A DNA stretch of 19,017 nt. Source: JBATTK01 sp049670505 (GTDB taxonomy: Bacteria > Bacteroidota > Bacteroidia > Flavobacteriales > Flavobacteriaceae). The translations under genes and the position numbers were made by a program. Below the pieces are notes generated by a model, which worked only from the letters and a program-made list of their open reading frames with translations, made no database searches and was not told the DNA's origin. Positions within the stretch are counted from its first letter, which is position 1. Each line of letters starts with the position of its first letter. This document shows, piece by piece, positions 1 through 7,988 of this stretch. Where the stretch lies: NCBI GenBank assembly GCA_049670505.1, contig JBATTK010000055.1, positions 1 to 19,017 of the forward strand, read 5' to 3'.

Positions 1-567
1 GTCCTAGGTTGGGGAACATTAGGAGGTATCTTTACCAGGGTCAACGATTCCAAAATCTACGGACTTTCCAACAACCACGTCATCGCCGACTTCAATAGGG
101 GTCAAGTTGGAGATTCCATATTCCACGAAACGCACGGACAGGTGGGCACGCTTTTCAACTGGTTTACCCTTCTGGAATCCCCTGCCATCAATTATATGGA
201 TGCCGCTCTGGTTCAAATCAGTCCCCAATATCTGGCCCAGTGGCATCAACCACGTCCAATTGGCGGAGGTTGGCTAGAACCCAGAGTTGGGGTACAGGTG
301 GTAAAAAATGGTTTTGCAACACATCTGACCAAGGGGCTTATCACCTTGGTCGAGGGTGGGGGGAGTGTTACTTTTTCTGGTAGGAAGTATCACTTTTCTG
401 GAATCATCGAAATTGAGGGACTTGACGGACCCTTTAGTAAGGATGGGGATTCGGGCAGCCTTGTACTTTCGTTACCGGATTACCATATGGTGGGAATCAT
501 ATTCGCGACCTTGGGCCTTTTTAGTTGGGCCCTGCCCATTAGCAGAATAAGACCTCTTTTAGGTTAG
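1..567 (+). CDS. Trypsin-like serine protease, C-terminal part (5' end outside window)
   Basis: This reading frame is open from base 1 to a TAG at 565-567, so the N-terminus lies outside the window; the first ATG in frame (142) is internal because catalytic sequence precedes it. The chymotrypsin/trypsin (S1-like) triad is visible, numbering residues from base 1: His26 in LSNNHVIAD, Asp67 in NYMDAALV and Ser151 in KDGDSGSLV. Such proteins cut peptide bonds through an acyl-enzyme on the serine. With the N-terminus missing, export versus cytosolic location cannot be judged. The patatin-like phospholipase gene starts 51 bp downstream on the same strand and no terminator is seen between them, so co-transcription is likely. 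Family assignment is firm; the substrate is unknown. Confidence 0.85.
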   Translation, partial: VLGWGTLGGIFTRVNDSKIYGLSNNHVIADFNRGQVGDSIFHETHGQVGTLFNWFTLLESPAINYMDAALVQISPQYLAQWHQPRPIGGGWLEPRVGVQVVKNGFATHLTKGLITLVEGGGSVTFSGRKYHFSGIIEIEGLDGPFSKDGDSGSLVLSLPDYHMVGIIFATLGLFSWALPISRIRPLLG

Positions 568-618
568 CTCAGGTCAATTTGAATCAGAAGTTGTAAAATA
601 CAAGAAAAATCGAAACCA

Positions 619-3600
619 ATGGAAACGAAAAAAGCAACATTTAAAGAACGCATTACCGATAATGTTTTCTACAGCACTCAATTTTGGATTTTCTTTTTTT
701 TGACAATTGCAATGCTAATTGTAGGGGGAATTTTTTATGTCCCTGGAATTGTGGATCATCCCCAATTTAAGGAGAGAACGGATACGGTCTTGATACAGGA
801 ATTGATGAATGAAAATTTTTGGCTGAGTTTTTCCTATTATACTTTTTTTATCCTAGATTTTTTCTGGGCCTTTTTGCTGCTACTGCTTAGCTGGAAGTAT
901 TTTAAAAAGAAAACAGATCAAGGCAATAAAAAATCAAGGCAGGTCTTAGTGCTGTTTACAGTTTTGGTAAGTTTGGCTTACCTCTTTGATGTGTCGGAGA
1001 ATTTATGGTACTTATTCACCATTTCCTTCAGTAAGGTATTGGTATATGGCAAAATGGGTTTCTATGGCCTTGCGGCCCTAGTTTTTATACTTCGATTTAT
1101 ACAGTATGCCATTAAGGAGCTCTACCCGATAGTTAAGAAGTTTGTACGCTCTTCGTTTTATAGTTTGCTTATCCTTCTGGTAATAGGGGTCTTGCTCCCT
1201 ACAGCACCTCAAGTGAATTCTATCATAGTGGACCTCTATTTGGAATGGTGGAACTTTGCAATACTATTGCTGCTTTTTGCCCCTGTTTTTGCAGTGGTCA
1301 TTGCCCATTATCCAACTTATTTTGATATACAGGAAGACCATAGGAAATGGTATATGGCTAAACTCAGGGTTGCATTTCTGGGGGTAGTGCATTTTAGATA
1401 CAACAAGGATTATAAAGACACCCGGACAGGAAAGACGGAAGGCGATGTGAACCTGTTGTTCCGAATATTGGGAATCTGTTTTTATGTGGCACTATTTTAC
1501 ATGGTGGTGTACCCGTCCCAAATTAATTTCAATTGGTTGTTGCAGACCTCAAAGCTCGCTTTGGCACTACTGTTATGTGGTGTTTTCCTGCAATACTATC
1601 TCAAAGAACTCAAGGATGACTGGTATGACAACACATATGCTTATTTGTACAGCCATCTTCCCCACTTCTACGATGGAGACTATTCACCTAAAATTCAAAA
1701 ACGATTGACCAAGGTCTCTGTAGGAGAGGTTATTGAACAAAAGACATTGGTTACGGAAGCAGTTGAGGAATCAATGAAGGAACAGGCGATAAGCGTTATC
1801 AATAGGCCCATTAGATTATATTTTGCCATTTTGGTAGTTACCATAGTCCTTCACATTACTTTTTTTGCCCTTCTATTGGTCTGTGAAGCATGTAGTTATT
1901 CCTCAATTACGGTAATCTTAAGTCTGCTATGCATCATTTCGCAGATGGTGACCTTTATCTATTATCGAGCATTCCGGTCCATCTTTCGTTTTTCCTTTTT
2001 TAATTCTGGTTTCACCTCAATTACCAATTCGTTTATCAAAGTTCCCGACCAGACAGGGAATCAGAGTGACGAAGAGTATGATAGAGCACGAAAAAAAACG
2101 ATTGAGGAGCAAAAAGAAAAGGTATTGGATTTTTTTACAGACCATGATTTCACGCAGAATCGATGGAGTTTCAGGCTGCTTTCGAAACTTGGCTTTGGTG
2201 CGTTGAGCAACAACATTATCTTTTTACAGGCAAACGCTATCCTTGGAATGATCAATGCGGTCTTTTTTCTTATTTTGAACCTATGGAGCGATCTTTCCAT
2301 CGCAATCAACGCAGTTTTGATTATTTTGTCGGCGCTTTTTCTCTACTACGGTGTTTTTGTAGTTTTAACCAAGAATTATATCTACTACAAACACTCTCAA
2401 GAAAAACATGCCAAACAGAATTCACATAAGTTTGTGTATTTTGCCCTTGGGATCCTTACAGTGATGTTGGTGGCTTATGGTTTCACCCGGATTTTTAACA
2501 ACAATCTTTTTACCCTTGAACCGGTAGAACGTGAGCTCAATAACGAACTTTCCTTAGAAGAATATGTGGAAAAGCTACCTAAGACCCGAACAAGGTATTA
2601 TATAGGTTGTTATGGAGGGGGGATGAAATCCAATGCCTGGACGATGACCGTTTTAAATGAATTATATAAAAGGGATAATGGGTTCTTTTCAAAAACGGTT
2701 TGCTTATCAGGAGTTTCAGGAGGGACAATGGGGTTAACCAATATGTCGGCCATAATCCAGCAAAACCAAAGCAATACCACGTGGGGCGAATTGATTACCA
2801 CGGTAAGCACCGAAAACATTTTATCTCTTGACCTCACACATGCCTTGGGTCGAGATTTGTTCAACTATATGTTTGTTCCTGGTCTTTTTGATTTTAGTTT
2901 AAGTGGTAAAGACCGTTCCTCTAAGGTCATGGACCGCTATGCCGAAATCACCAACAATGATTTGGAGATAGAACAGAGAACCCCCTACCGAGAATATTGG
3001 CGTAGTCTTTATGATTCTAAGGGCAGTTACCCTGTTTTGATTTCTAATACTACCAATGTGCGAGGCAATCAAGGGATGTCCGTAAGTGTTAAGGTAAAGG
3101 ATTCTATGGCTATGTCGCTGCTGTATCATGGGGTGGACAACATCCTTGAAATCTTGCCGGACCCAAGGAATGCCCAAGAGCAGAAAACGCTCACTTTTTA
3201 TGATGCTTCTTCAACCTCTAACCGTTTCCCGTTAATTAGCCCTGCGGCTAAGATTGAGACCAAGGGCCACTATAACGATGGGGGCATTTACGAGAATTCC
3301 GGACTATTATCTGCTTACAAGCTATTCCGTGCCGTGAACTATTTGGAACGCACAACCTGCCTGGACGACTTACAACAGCGGAACGTTTTTGTGAATATAG
3401 TGAACGATAAGAATCAATACATTAAATATGTGCTACGGAAAGCCTTATGCAATCCTATTGCCATTAACTACCATACAGAGTTGGCATCCATTTTAAGTTC
3501 CGTTGCCTCTACAGAAATGACACCCCTATTTATCAAGGAAGAGCTTCGAAAGCTGTCAGATGAATATGGGCAAGTGGAATCTAAGACCATATACCTGCCA

Positions 3601-3876
3601 CATCGTTTTACTGTGGCCGATGTAACGGCCCTAATAGGGGAAAAGTTGGTCTGTATGGAAGGCCAAGAAAGTACGGATGCCTTTCTATATGAGTTTATAA
3701 CGAAACATAACATAGAAATAGAGCAACTAATTAATCGGTTATGCGATTATGGTGAAAAAGCTATTGTAGAGCCACCTATGAGTAGGGTCATGGCAGAACC
3801 AGCATTTGATTTTATGAAAAGTATGTTAGGGCATGATATAACGGAAAGCGCAATCAATGAGATTCTAAAGCACTAA
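619..3876 (+). CDS. Polytopic membrane protein with C-terminal patatin-like phospholipase domain
   Basis: This protein has 1085 residues. Its first ~630 residues contain about a dozen hydrophobic segments (for example near 21-44, 68-92, 108-134, 147-163, 178-195 and 208-230, then pairs near 280-330, 400-450 and 540-590, and one near 605-625). A soluble patatin-like acyl-hydrolase domain follows at about 655-900. Its motifs are complete: glycine-rich oxyanion loop CYGGGMK (664-670), nucleophile elbow SGVSGG with Ser700, and the DGG motif with catalytic Asp887. Patatins cleave acyl chains from membrane lipids using this Ser-Asp dyad. A tail of ~190 residues after the catalytic core is unrecognised. 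The membrane half makes the protein much longer than a simple patatin. The gene follows the protease by 51 bp. The enzyme class is well supported; the role of the membrane part and the physiological substrate are not. Confidence 0.88.
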   Translation: METKKATFKERITDNVFYSTQFWIFFFLTIAMLIVGGIFYVPGIVDHPQFKERTDTVLIQELMNENFWLSFSYYTFFILDFFWAFLLLLLSWKYFKKKTDQGNKKSRQVLVLFTVLVSLAYLFDVSENLWYLFTISFSKVLVYGKMGFYGLAALVFILRFIQYAIKELYPIVKKFVRSSFYSLLILLVIGVLLPTAPQVNSIIVDLYLEWWNFAILLLLFAPVFAVVIAHYPTYFDIQEDHRKWYMAKLRVAFLGVVHFRYNKDYKDTRTGKTEGDVNLLFRILGICFYVALFYMVVYPSQINFNWLLQTSKLALALLLCGVFLQYYLKELKDDWYDNTYAYLYSHLPHFYDGDYSPKIQKRLTKVSVGEVIEQKTLVTEAVEESMKEQAISVINRPIRLYFAILVVTIVLHITFFALLLVCEACSYSSITVILSLLCIISQMVTFIYYRAFRSIFRFSFFNSGFTSITNSFIKVPDQTGNQSDEEYDRARKKTIEEQKEKVLDFFTDHDFTQNRWSFRLLSKLGFGALSNNIIFLQANAILGMINAVFFLILNLWSDLSIAINAVLIILSALFLYYGVFVVLTKNYIYYKHSQEKHAKQNSHKFVYFALGILTVMLVAYGFTRIFNNNLFTLEPVERELNNELSLEEYVEKLPKTRTRYYIGCYGGGMKSNAWTMTVLNELYKRDNGFFSKTVCLSGVSGGTMGLTNMSAIIQQNQSNTTWGELITTVSTENILSLDLTHALGRDLFNYMFVPGLFDFSLSGKDRSSKVMDRYAEITNNDLEIEQRTPYREYWRSLYDSKGSYPVLISNTTNVRGNQGMSVSVKVKDSMAMSLLYHGVDNILEILPDPRNAQEQKTLTFYDASSTSNRFPLISPAAKIETKGHYNDGGIYENSGLLSAYKLFRAVNYLERTTCLDDLQQRNVFVNIVNDKNQYIKYVLRKALCNPIAINYHTELASILSSVASTEMTPLFIKEELRKLSDEYGQVESKTIYLPHRFTVADVTALIGEKLVCMEGQESTDAFLYEFITKHNIEIEQLINRLCDYGEKAIVEPPMSRVMAEPAFDFMKSMLGHDITESAINEILKH

Positions 3877-3902
3877 TTGCTAAAAAGGGATTAGTTTAGC
3901 AA
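3877..3902 (+). terminator. Stem-loop right after the patatin gene
   Basis: TTGCTAAA (3877-3884) and TTTAGCAA (3895-3902) form a perfect 8-bp stem with a 10-base loop, directly after the TAA stop codon at 3874-3876. There is no immediate T-run, so it is at best a weak intrinsic terminator or an mRNA 3'-end stabiliser. It sits between convergent genes, where a terminator would be expected. Confidence 0.4.
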
Positions 3903-4101
3903 CCAACTTGCCTGCTATATTTTTAACTGTATGTAGAAAAAGAATATTTCAGGGAAATCGATCAGTTTTTTCATTAAAACGAATCATCTACAAAAAATTC
4001 TTGAAGGGCTTTGTCAATCATTTTCCGAACAGAAGTCAAAACAATAACCTCTAAAGAGCTAGACCAGGGCTTTTCACAGGAAACGTTGTTATAGGTCCTT
4101 T
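3903..4101. repeat. Intergenic spacer containing a partial copy of the dispersed repeat tail
   Basis: This gene-free stretch lies between the convergent patatin and ATC-hydrolase-like genes. The part at about 4010-4100 matches other gap sequences in the window. CAATCATTTTCCGAACAGAA here corresponds, with one mismatch, to bases near 10115-10134, and GACCAGGGCTTTTCACAGGA corresponds to the outer ends of the repeats near 17013 and 18911. It is therefore a truncated relative of the repeat family. Nothing coding was seen. Confidence 0.5.
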
Positions 4102-4728
4102 TTATTTGGGATCTGTTCTTGTAAAATAGAATTTACATATGTTTCCTCCTGTCCCAATGGTCTCCGGTCTTTCAAATTTAAATTTATGCTTTTCAGGGTT
4201 TATTGCCATCATCCAATTCGTATCAAAGTCACAAAATATGGGCATCAACTCTTCGGCTTTATTCAATTTTAGGACTTTACAGTAGAAACATTTTTTGATT
4301 TCCAAAAGGTATGCCAGATCATCGTCTTGCTTTCTATAGAACGAGAATGTTTTTCCATATGCTTCTTCTTTTTGTTTTGAAATCTCCACAATAGCGCTAA
4401 AAGGATCTTTGGATGCATTTAAAAATTGTTCTGTTTGCCGGGTTATAAAGGACAAACTATCTACAAAAGCATATCTGATGATTTCCAGAGCTGTTTTTAC
4501 ACCACATAATTTCTTAAGCGCTTCATAAGATGCTATTACTAAACTGGTCGTATGAAGATGTTCATAGGATTGTTGGTCTTCCCATAAGTCCTTGTTCAAT
4601 GCTACTAATTCCGAAGATCTGGATATAACCGCTTTTTCATTCAATAACGACCCATCGGGCATTTTTTCTTTTAACGACTCTATAAAAGGCTTTTGAAAAT
4701 ATTCGTATCTGTCGTTTTCATTTTTCAT
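4102..4728 (-). CDS. L-2-amino-thiazoline-4-carboxylic acid hydrolase-like protein
   Basis: This 208-residue soluble protein has no signal peptide. Its C-terminal half matches the remembered pattern of the ATC-hydrolase family (Pfam ATC_hydrolase). A segment CFYCKVLKL (147-155) is followed by LMPIFCDFDTNW (161-172), and a closing block IGTGGNICKFYFTR (191-204) follows. The founding enzymes open the thiazoline ring of ATC during bacterial L-cysteine production; most family members have no tested substrate, so the name gives fold and family only. Conserved cysteines and acidic residues (C150, C166, D167, D169, C198) are the likely functional positions, by inference. A Crp/Fnr-like regulator lies 77 bp upstream on the same strand and probably shares its transcript. 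The ATG at 4728 is the natural start. Confidence 0.78.
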   Translation of the reverse strand: MKNENDRYEYFQKPFIESLKEKMPDGSLLNEKAVISRSSELVALNKDLWEDQQSYEHLHTTSLVIASYEALKKLCGVKTALEIIRYAFVDSLSFITRQTEQFLNASKDPFSAIVEISKQKEEAYGKTFSFYRKQDDDLAYLLEIKKCFYCKVLKLNKAEELMPIFCDFDTNWMMAINPEKHKFKFERPETIGTGGNICKFYFTRTDPK

Positions 4729-4805
4729 TTTCGAATAGTATTATGATTACTCAAAAATGGGTCAATTATTCCTTTAAAAAGTTGTCAAATGGCAAAATCG
4801 AAGAA

Positions 4806-5369
4806 TTACGGACTTTTTTTATTTCTAATTCTGCTTAATGAGTATTGGGAAATACCTAGCATGGATGAAAGATCTTTTTGTTTTATCCGTTGTAGGAAAT
4901 CAGGGAAATCGTGCAGCTCTTCATATCGTTCTTTGGCCGATTTACTTTGAAACGAAACAATAACATTATTTAAATGGATAAATGCATACTCCCAATTTTT
5001 CCTGACGTATTCCTGTCCGAAAGCGTGACTTAAGAAATTATCCATTTGAACGCTATTGATTATTAAAACCTCGCAATCTTCCATGGCTTCTATATAAAAT
5101 TTTGAGGGTTTCCGAAAGGTATAACTTTCGAGTTCCGTAAAGAAGAAGTTTTCAAATGCGAACCAATTTGAAATTTCATCACCTTCATCAAGAAAATAGA
5201 TTCTGAAAGCCCCTTGGTTAACAAAATAATAGGAGGAACAAATTTGGCCTTCCCTTAAAATCTGTTCCCCTTTTCGGATAACTTTTATAGGAGATTCTAG
5301 AAAAATGTCTTCACAATCAGAAGGTATGTTGGGAACAACGGATTTTATATGTTTTATGAATTTTTCCAT
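4806..5369 (-). CDS. Crp/Fnr family transcriptional regulator (small Bacteroidota type)
   Basis: This 187-residue protein has an N-terminal cyclic-nucleotide-binding-like beta-barrel at about 25-115, seen in GEQILREGQICSSYYFVNQG and the FYIEAMEDCEVLIIN strand near 91-105. A short C-terminal helix-turn-helix follows at about 160-185 (KQKDLSSMLGISQYSLSRIR). The classical phosphate-binding GE...R(S/T)A cassette of cAMP-responsive Crp is not evident, so the effector is unknown and may be absent. The protein is shorter than E. coli Crp, as usual for these Bacteroidota paralogs. It precedes the ATC-hydrolase-like gene by 77 bp and may control it. Upstream lies a repeat-like element (5410-5540) that carries a possible -7 box. 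The family call is solid; target and ligand are not known. Confidence 0.88.
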   Translation of the reverse strand: MEKFIKHIKSVVPNIPSDCEDIFLESPIKVIRKGEQILREGQICSSYYFVNQGAFRIYFLDEGDEISNWFAFENFFFTELESYTFRKPSKFYIEAMEDCEVLIINSVQMDNFLSHAFGQEYVRKNWEYAFIHLNNVIVSFQSKSAKERYEELHDFPDFLQRIKQKDLSSMLGISQYSLSRIRNKKSP

Positions 5370-5409
5370 TATTTTAGCTTATACATTTACTGTTGTGTTC
5401 AATACCATT

Positions 5410-5540
5410 TAACGGTTTGGGTATGGTTGGTTGCATAACAACTAAATTAGCAAAAAAGCAGTAGTGGGGAGAAAATCCGTTAGGATTTCCCGAATACACA
5501 TAGACCGAGCAATTAATTATACATGTTGTTATTGTTGGTA
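5410..5540 (-). repeat. Intergenic hairpin element, type E copy 1
   Basis: This element lies between the NTF2-like and Crp/Fnr-like genes. It contains AAATCC (5473-5478), loop GTTA and GGATTT (5483-5488), extended by GGG/CCC arms with a small bulge. It ends with TAACGGTTTGGG (5410-5421). The same hairpin core and an ACGGTnT(C/G)GGT end occur in the element at 8686-8818. On the - strand it also holds TTTGC followed by TAATTTAG (complement of 5442-5449), which resembles the -7 box in the larger repeat family, but no matching -33 element is seen. Confidence 0.5.
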
Positions 5541-5544
5541 GGGT

Positions 5545-5934
5545 CTATTTGCTAAACGCTATGTCAGCAATTGTTGGTTCTCCTTCGTATATTTTTATTT
5601 CTTTGATTACACCTTCTTTAATTATATAATCTATAACTCTACCAAACTCAAGTTTTTTATCATTTCTTATGGCTGATTCTTTGGCAATTAGGACGGCTCT
5701 TCGGTGTCCTTCCAACCACTCCACTTGTTCGTCTAAATTATAGGTGTTATTGGTCAACTGAAGCATTTTACCAAATGATTTAAAAAAAGGTTCTCTTCCT
5801 ATCGTAGTCCCTGACACTTCATTGTTTCCATTCATTGTCAATTTTATGTTTGCGTCCAACACGCTTTTTGCAGTTGCAATATCTCCACTATAAGCTGCAT
5901 TCAAGTATTTCTGGGCGATTTCAATATTTTTCAT
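5545..5934 (-). CDS. NTF2/SnoaL-like domain protein (nuclear transport factor 2 family)
   Basis: From the preferred start at 5934 this is a 129-residue soluble protein beginning MKNIEIAQKYLNAAYSGD. The helix-rich start, the glycine-containing turn TTIGREPFF, and the strands around EQVEWLEGHRRAVLIAKESA and LEFGRVIDYIIKEGVIKEIK fit the cone-shaped alpha+beta fold of NTF2/SnoaL/ketosteroid-isomerase relatives. These bind small hydrophobic ligands or act as isomerases or cyclases; the reaction here is unknown. The frame extends upstream to an ATG at 5988, but a plausible promoter (-7 box at 5962-5969) lies inside that extension and the extra 18 residues do not fit the fold. An AraC-type regulator gene lies just upstream on the same strand and may regulate it. 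Confidence 0.75.
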   Translation of the reverse strand: MKNIEIAQKYLNAAYSGDIATAKSVLDANIKLTMNGNNEVSGTTIGREPFFKSFGKMLQLTNNTYNLDEQVEWLEGHRRAVLIAKESAIRNDKKLEFGRVIDYIIKEGVIKEIKIYEGEPTIADIAFSK

Positions 5935-5961
5935 CGTAATAAATTTATGATTATTATGATA

Positions 5962-5988
5962 CAAATATCGATACCGCGGCAATGCCAA
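5962..5988 (-). promoter_or_regulatory. Candidate promoter of the NTF2-like gene
   Basis: On the - strand, TTG (complement of 5986-5988) is followed after 16 bases by GATATTTG (complement of 5962-5969). This agrees at five of six fixed positions with the Bacteroidota -7 consensus TAnnTTTG, with a spacer slightly shorter than usual. It lies 28 bases before the ATG at 5934 and downstream of the alternative ATG at 5988, so it favours the shorter start. Confidence 0.4.
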
Positions 5989-6007
5989 AACAGGGTAATA
6001 TGAGACT

Positions 6008-6886
6008 TTATGTAGTCATTATTTCCCCACGATAGGCAGACGGAGTCTTTCCTATGTTTTTCTTAAAATATTTTCCGAAAGTAGAGGAGTCTGGAAAGTT
6101 TAACGCATAAGCCACTTGATTAATAGTAACATTCCTGTCCTGAAGTAGAATTTTTGCTTCAAGAATCAACAAATCCCGAAGAAATTGACTTGCAGTTTTC
6201 CCGGTAATCTTTTTAGTAAATTTGGAAAGTTGCTTGGTCGTAGTATTTAGCTTTTCTGCATAATACGTCACATCTCTTTTTTGTTTTATGCTACTTGCTG
6301 CAAGATGCTTGAACTTATTTACCAATGGATGCTGGTAGCCTTTGTAATGGTTTAATGCTCTTTTTTTGTGGAATTCATCCAGCATCTCACATAAAATCGC
6401 TGTTTGTAAACGAATGAACTTATTTTTATTATCGTAATCTGATCGAACAAAACCTTTTAAAGTGTGGAAAATAGATTTAATAGATAGATTATCAGTATTG
6501 TTTAAACGAAAAATATGCAAATCGGCCTCTTCAAAATAAGGAACATTAAGTAGCGAACAATTAGGGGATAATACGCTGGCTAAAAAATCATTTGTAAAAA
6601 AAACCGTATCGTTTAAAACAGGTTTATAAGTTCTTGTCCATTTTCTTATAACGTTAGGCCCCATAGTAATCAGTGCAGGTGCGTTAATGGTATGATCGGT
6701 CAATCCGGTAGTCAGTACAAATTGCCCCTCTTTTAGATAACCAATGCCAAAGGTTTCGGTTCTGTAAGGTTCCTCAAATAATTCATCGTCTTTGGTAAAC
6801 TCCTTTAAAAAAAAATTCTTTTCCTCAAATTCAGGTTTTATTTTTTGTTTGAATCGGTCAATACTATGTCTACTTATTTTTTGCAT
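6008..6886 (-). CDS. AraC family transcriptional regulator
   Basis: The preferred start gives 292 residues. The C-terminal ~95 residues form the double helix-turn-helix of the AraC/XylS family. The first HTH is around DVTYYAEKLNTTTKQLSKF, and the second is INQVAYALNFPDSSTFGKYF followed by the closing KKNIGKTPSAYR. The N-terminal ~190 residues would be the ligand-sensing or dimerisation domain and show no named motif. The frame is open to an ATG at 6925 (13 more residues), but that ATG lies inside the terminal motif of a dispersed repeat. MQKISRHSIDRFKQKI also looks like the usual beginning of Bacteroidota AraC proteins, so 6886 is preferred without certainty. The NTF2-like gene follows on the same strand after a 73-bp gap and is the obvious candidate target. 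Confidence 0.87.
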   Translation of the reverse strand: MQKISRHSIDRFKQKIKPEFEEKNFFLKEFTKDDELFEEPYRTETFGIGYLKEGQFVLTTGLTDHTINAPALITMGPNVIRKWTRTYKPVLNDTVFFTNDFLASVLSPNCSLLNVPYFEEADLHIFRLNNTDNLSIKSIFHTLKGFVRSDYDNKNKFIRLQTAILCEMLDEFHKKRALNHYKGYQHPLVNKFKHLAASSIKQKRDVTYYAEKLNTTTKQLSKFTKKITGKTASQFLRDLLILEAKILLQDRNVTINQVAYALNFPDSSTFGKYFKKNIGKTPSAYRGEIMTT

Positions 6887-6910
6887 TCGTTCACTTATAA
6901 CCAGTTTTAT

Positions 6911-7057
6911 GTTACCACCAACCATTGGATATGGCTATTCACCAAATATCCCTTATAACTCTAAGATAGCAAATCTTTGATGTTTATAAATGGTTTGTGC
7001 GCTATAGGGGTGTAGATTTCATTGGTTTGGAAGAACCTTGACTTTCATAGGCGGTTT
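6911..7057 (-). repeat. Dispersed intergenic repeat R, copy 1 (overlaps doxX 3' end and AraC upstream region)
   Basis: This copy contains the family core AAGATAGCAAATCTTTGATG (from 6963) and the flank GTAGATTTCATTGG...TGGAAGAA..CTTGACTTT. Its right part is the last twelve codons and stop of the doxX-like gene. Its left end CCACCAACCATTGG corresponds to ACCAACAATGGG in the copy at 9841. The central hairpin block of the other copies is missing. In - strand orientation it separates doxX (upstream) from the AraC gene (downstream). Confidence 0.65.
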
Positions 7058-7477
7058 AGCAATCAGATTATCTAATTCCCAGTATTTTTCTTTCATTAAA
7101 CCTAAAGCAAATGCTCCGGCAGAAGTACTGAATACAGAATAATCAAATGCACCTTTTATCCCCGTCGAAAAAGTCATGGATAGGGCAAATATTAGTAATA
7201 GAAAACCGCTTAATTTCGCAAATAGTTCTGTTTTAAATCCAACAATTAGACATATGGGAAAGACAATTTCTGCTGTTGTTGCTATAGTTCCAATGGTGGA
7301 GATCATAGCATTGGGAAACCAAGGATTTATTATTTGGGTATATTCCAAGAAACTATTCCAATTTCCCCAAGCTGAAACTTCTTTGCCCCACAATCCAAAT
7401 CTGTCGGCAACTGCCGATAGAAACCCCATTGAAATAGCAAGCCTTAGAAAGCATTTAATGATTCTTGTATTCATCAT
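7019..7477 (-). CDS. DoxX family membrane protein
   Basis: This 152-residue protein has about four hydrophobic helices (roughly 8-25, 57-80, 84-103 and 108-132) and the pattern LRLAISMGFLSAVADRFGLWG near the N-terminus. It matches the DoxX-like family common in Bacteroidota. Members are small inner-membrane proteins linked to thiosulfate, quinone or oxidative metabolism; the exact reaction is unknown. The start overlaps the stop of the upstream AhpD-like gene by one base (TAATG), showing tight translational coupling. A second ATG follows directly, so the start could be 7474. The last twelve codons (KPPMKVKVLPNQ) and the sequence after the stop are shared with non-coding repeats elsewhere in the window, so this gene's end lies inside a dispersed repeat. 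Confidence 0.85.
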   Translation of the reverse strand: MMNTRIIKCFLRLAISMGFLSAVADRFGLWGKEVSAWGNWNSFLEYTQIINPWFPNAMISTIGTIATTAEIVFPICLIVGFKTELFAKLSGFLLLIFALSMTFSTGIKGAFDYSVFSTSAGAFALGLMKEKYWELDNLIAKPPMKVKVLPNQ

Positions 7478-7926
7478 TATTCTTGATTGTTTACTAAGGG
7501 TTTATTGGTGCTTATTGCAATTCTATTCCATGCATTTATTGTGGTAACGGCCATTATTATTTGTGTGAAATAATTCCCGTCAAATTTTTCAAGGGCCTTA
7601 TCGTAGGTTTTTTTGGTTAATCCGTTACGATGGATCATAGTCACTTCTTCGGTAATTTGCAGAATGATTTTTTCTTCTTCGGTAAATACATGTCTTTCTT
7701 TCCAAGCGTTAAGTAAAAAAATCCGTTGTTGGGTTTCACCGTTTTTCAGGGCCTCTTTAGTGTGCATGTCTATACAAAAAGCACAGCCATTTAATTGAGA
7801 AGCTCTAATCTTAATGAGGTTTAAATGGGTTTTATCCAATTGGCTTTGGGTTAAGTAGTTTTCCAAAGCATACATACCTTTGTAGGCAGCGGGTTCCGTT
7901 ACATCTATCTGAATTCTATTTTCCAT
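7477..7926 (-). CDS. Carboxymuconolactone decarboxylase / AhpD-like alkylhydroperoxidase family protein
   Basis: This 149-residue soluble protein carries the AhpD-type redox motif LNGCAFCIDMHTKEAL, with Cys48 and Cys51 as the CxxC pair and His55 in the usual downstream position. Members of this all-helical family use the cysteine pair in peroxide reduction or related thiol chemistry; the CxxC pattern favours peroxidase-type over decarboxylase activity. The length is normal for single-domain members. It is the middle gene of a crp-ahpD-doxX unit. A Crp/Fnr-like regulator lies upstream, and its stop overlaps the doxX start by one base. The context suggests a small regulated redox or stress operon; the physiological substrate is not visible. 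Confidence 0.87.
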   Translation of the reverse strand: MENRIQIDVTEPAAYKGMYALENYLTQSQLDKTHLNLIKIRASQLNGCAFCIDMHTKEALKNGETQQRIFLLNAWKERHVFTEEEKIILQITEEVTMIHRNGLTKKTYDKALEKFDGNYFTQIIMAVTTINAWNRIAISTNKPLVNNQE

Positions 7927-7988
7927 TTTTTGTGATTTTGATTTGATGTAAAGCTACTTGAAGCTATGAAGGGAATACTTAAACTGGT

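Noticed and set aside
5935..5988. Longer NTF2-like protein starting at 5988
   Set aside because: The added 18 residues do not resemble the fold and a probable promoter lies inside the extension, so the start at 5934 is preferred.
7176..7547. + strand open frame of 123 codons across doxX
   Set aside because: It is antisense to the DoxX-like gene, whose membrane pattern and coupling to the AhpD-like gene are convincing; the + product has no recognisable features.
7927..7988. Crp operator in the gap before the AhpD-like gene (TGTGATTTTG)
   Set aside because: Only one TGTGA half-site is seen and the matching TCACA half is not at the right spacing; in AT-rich DNA this is expected by chance.
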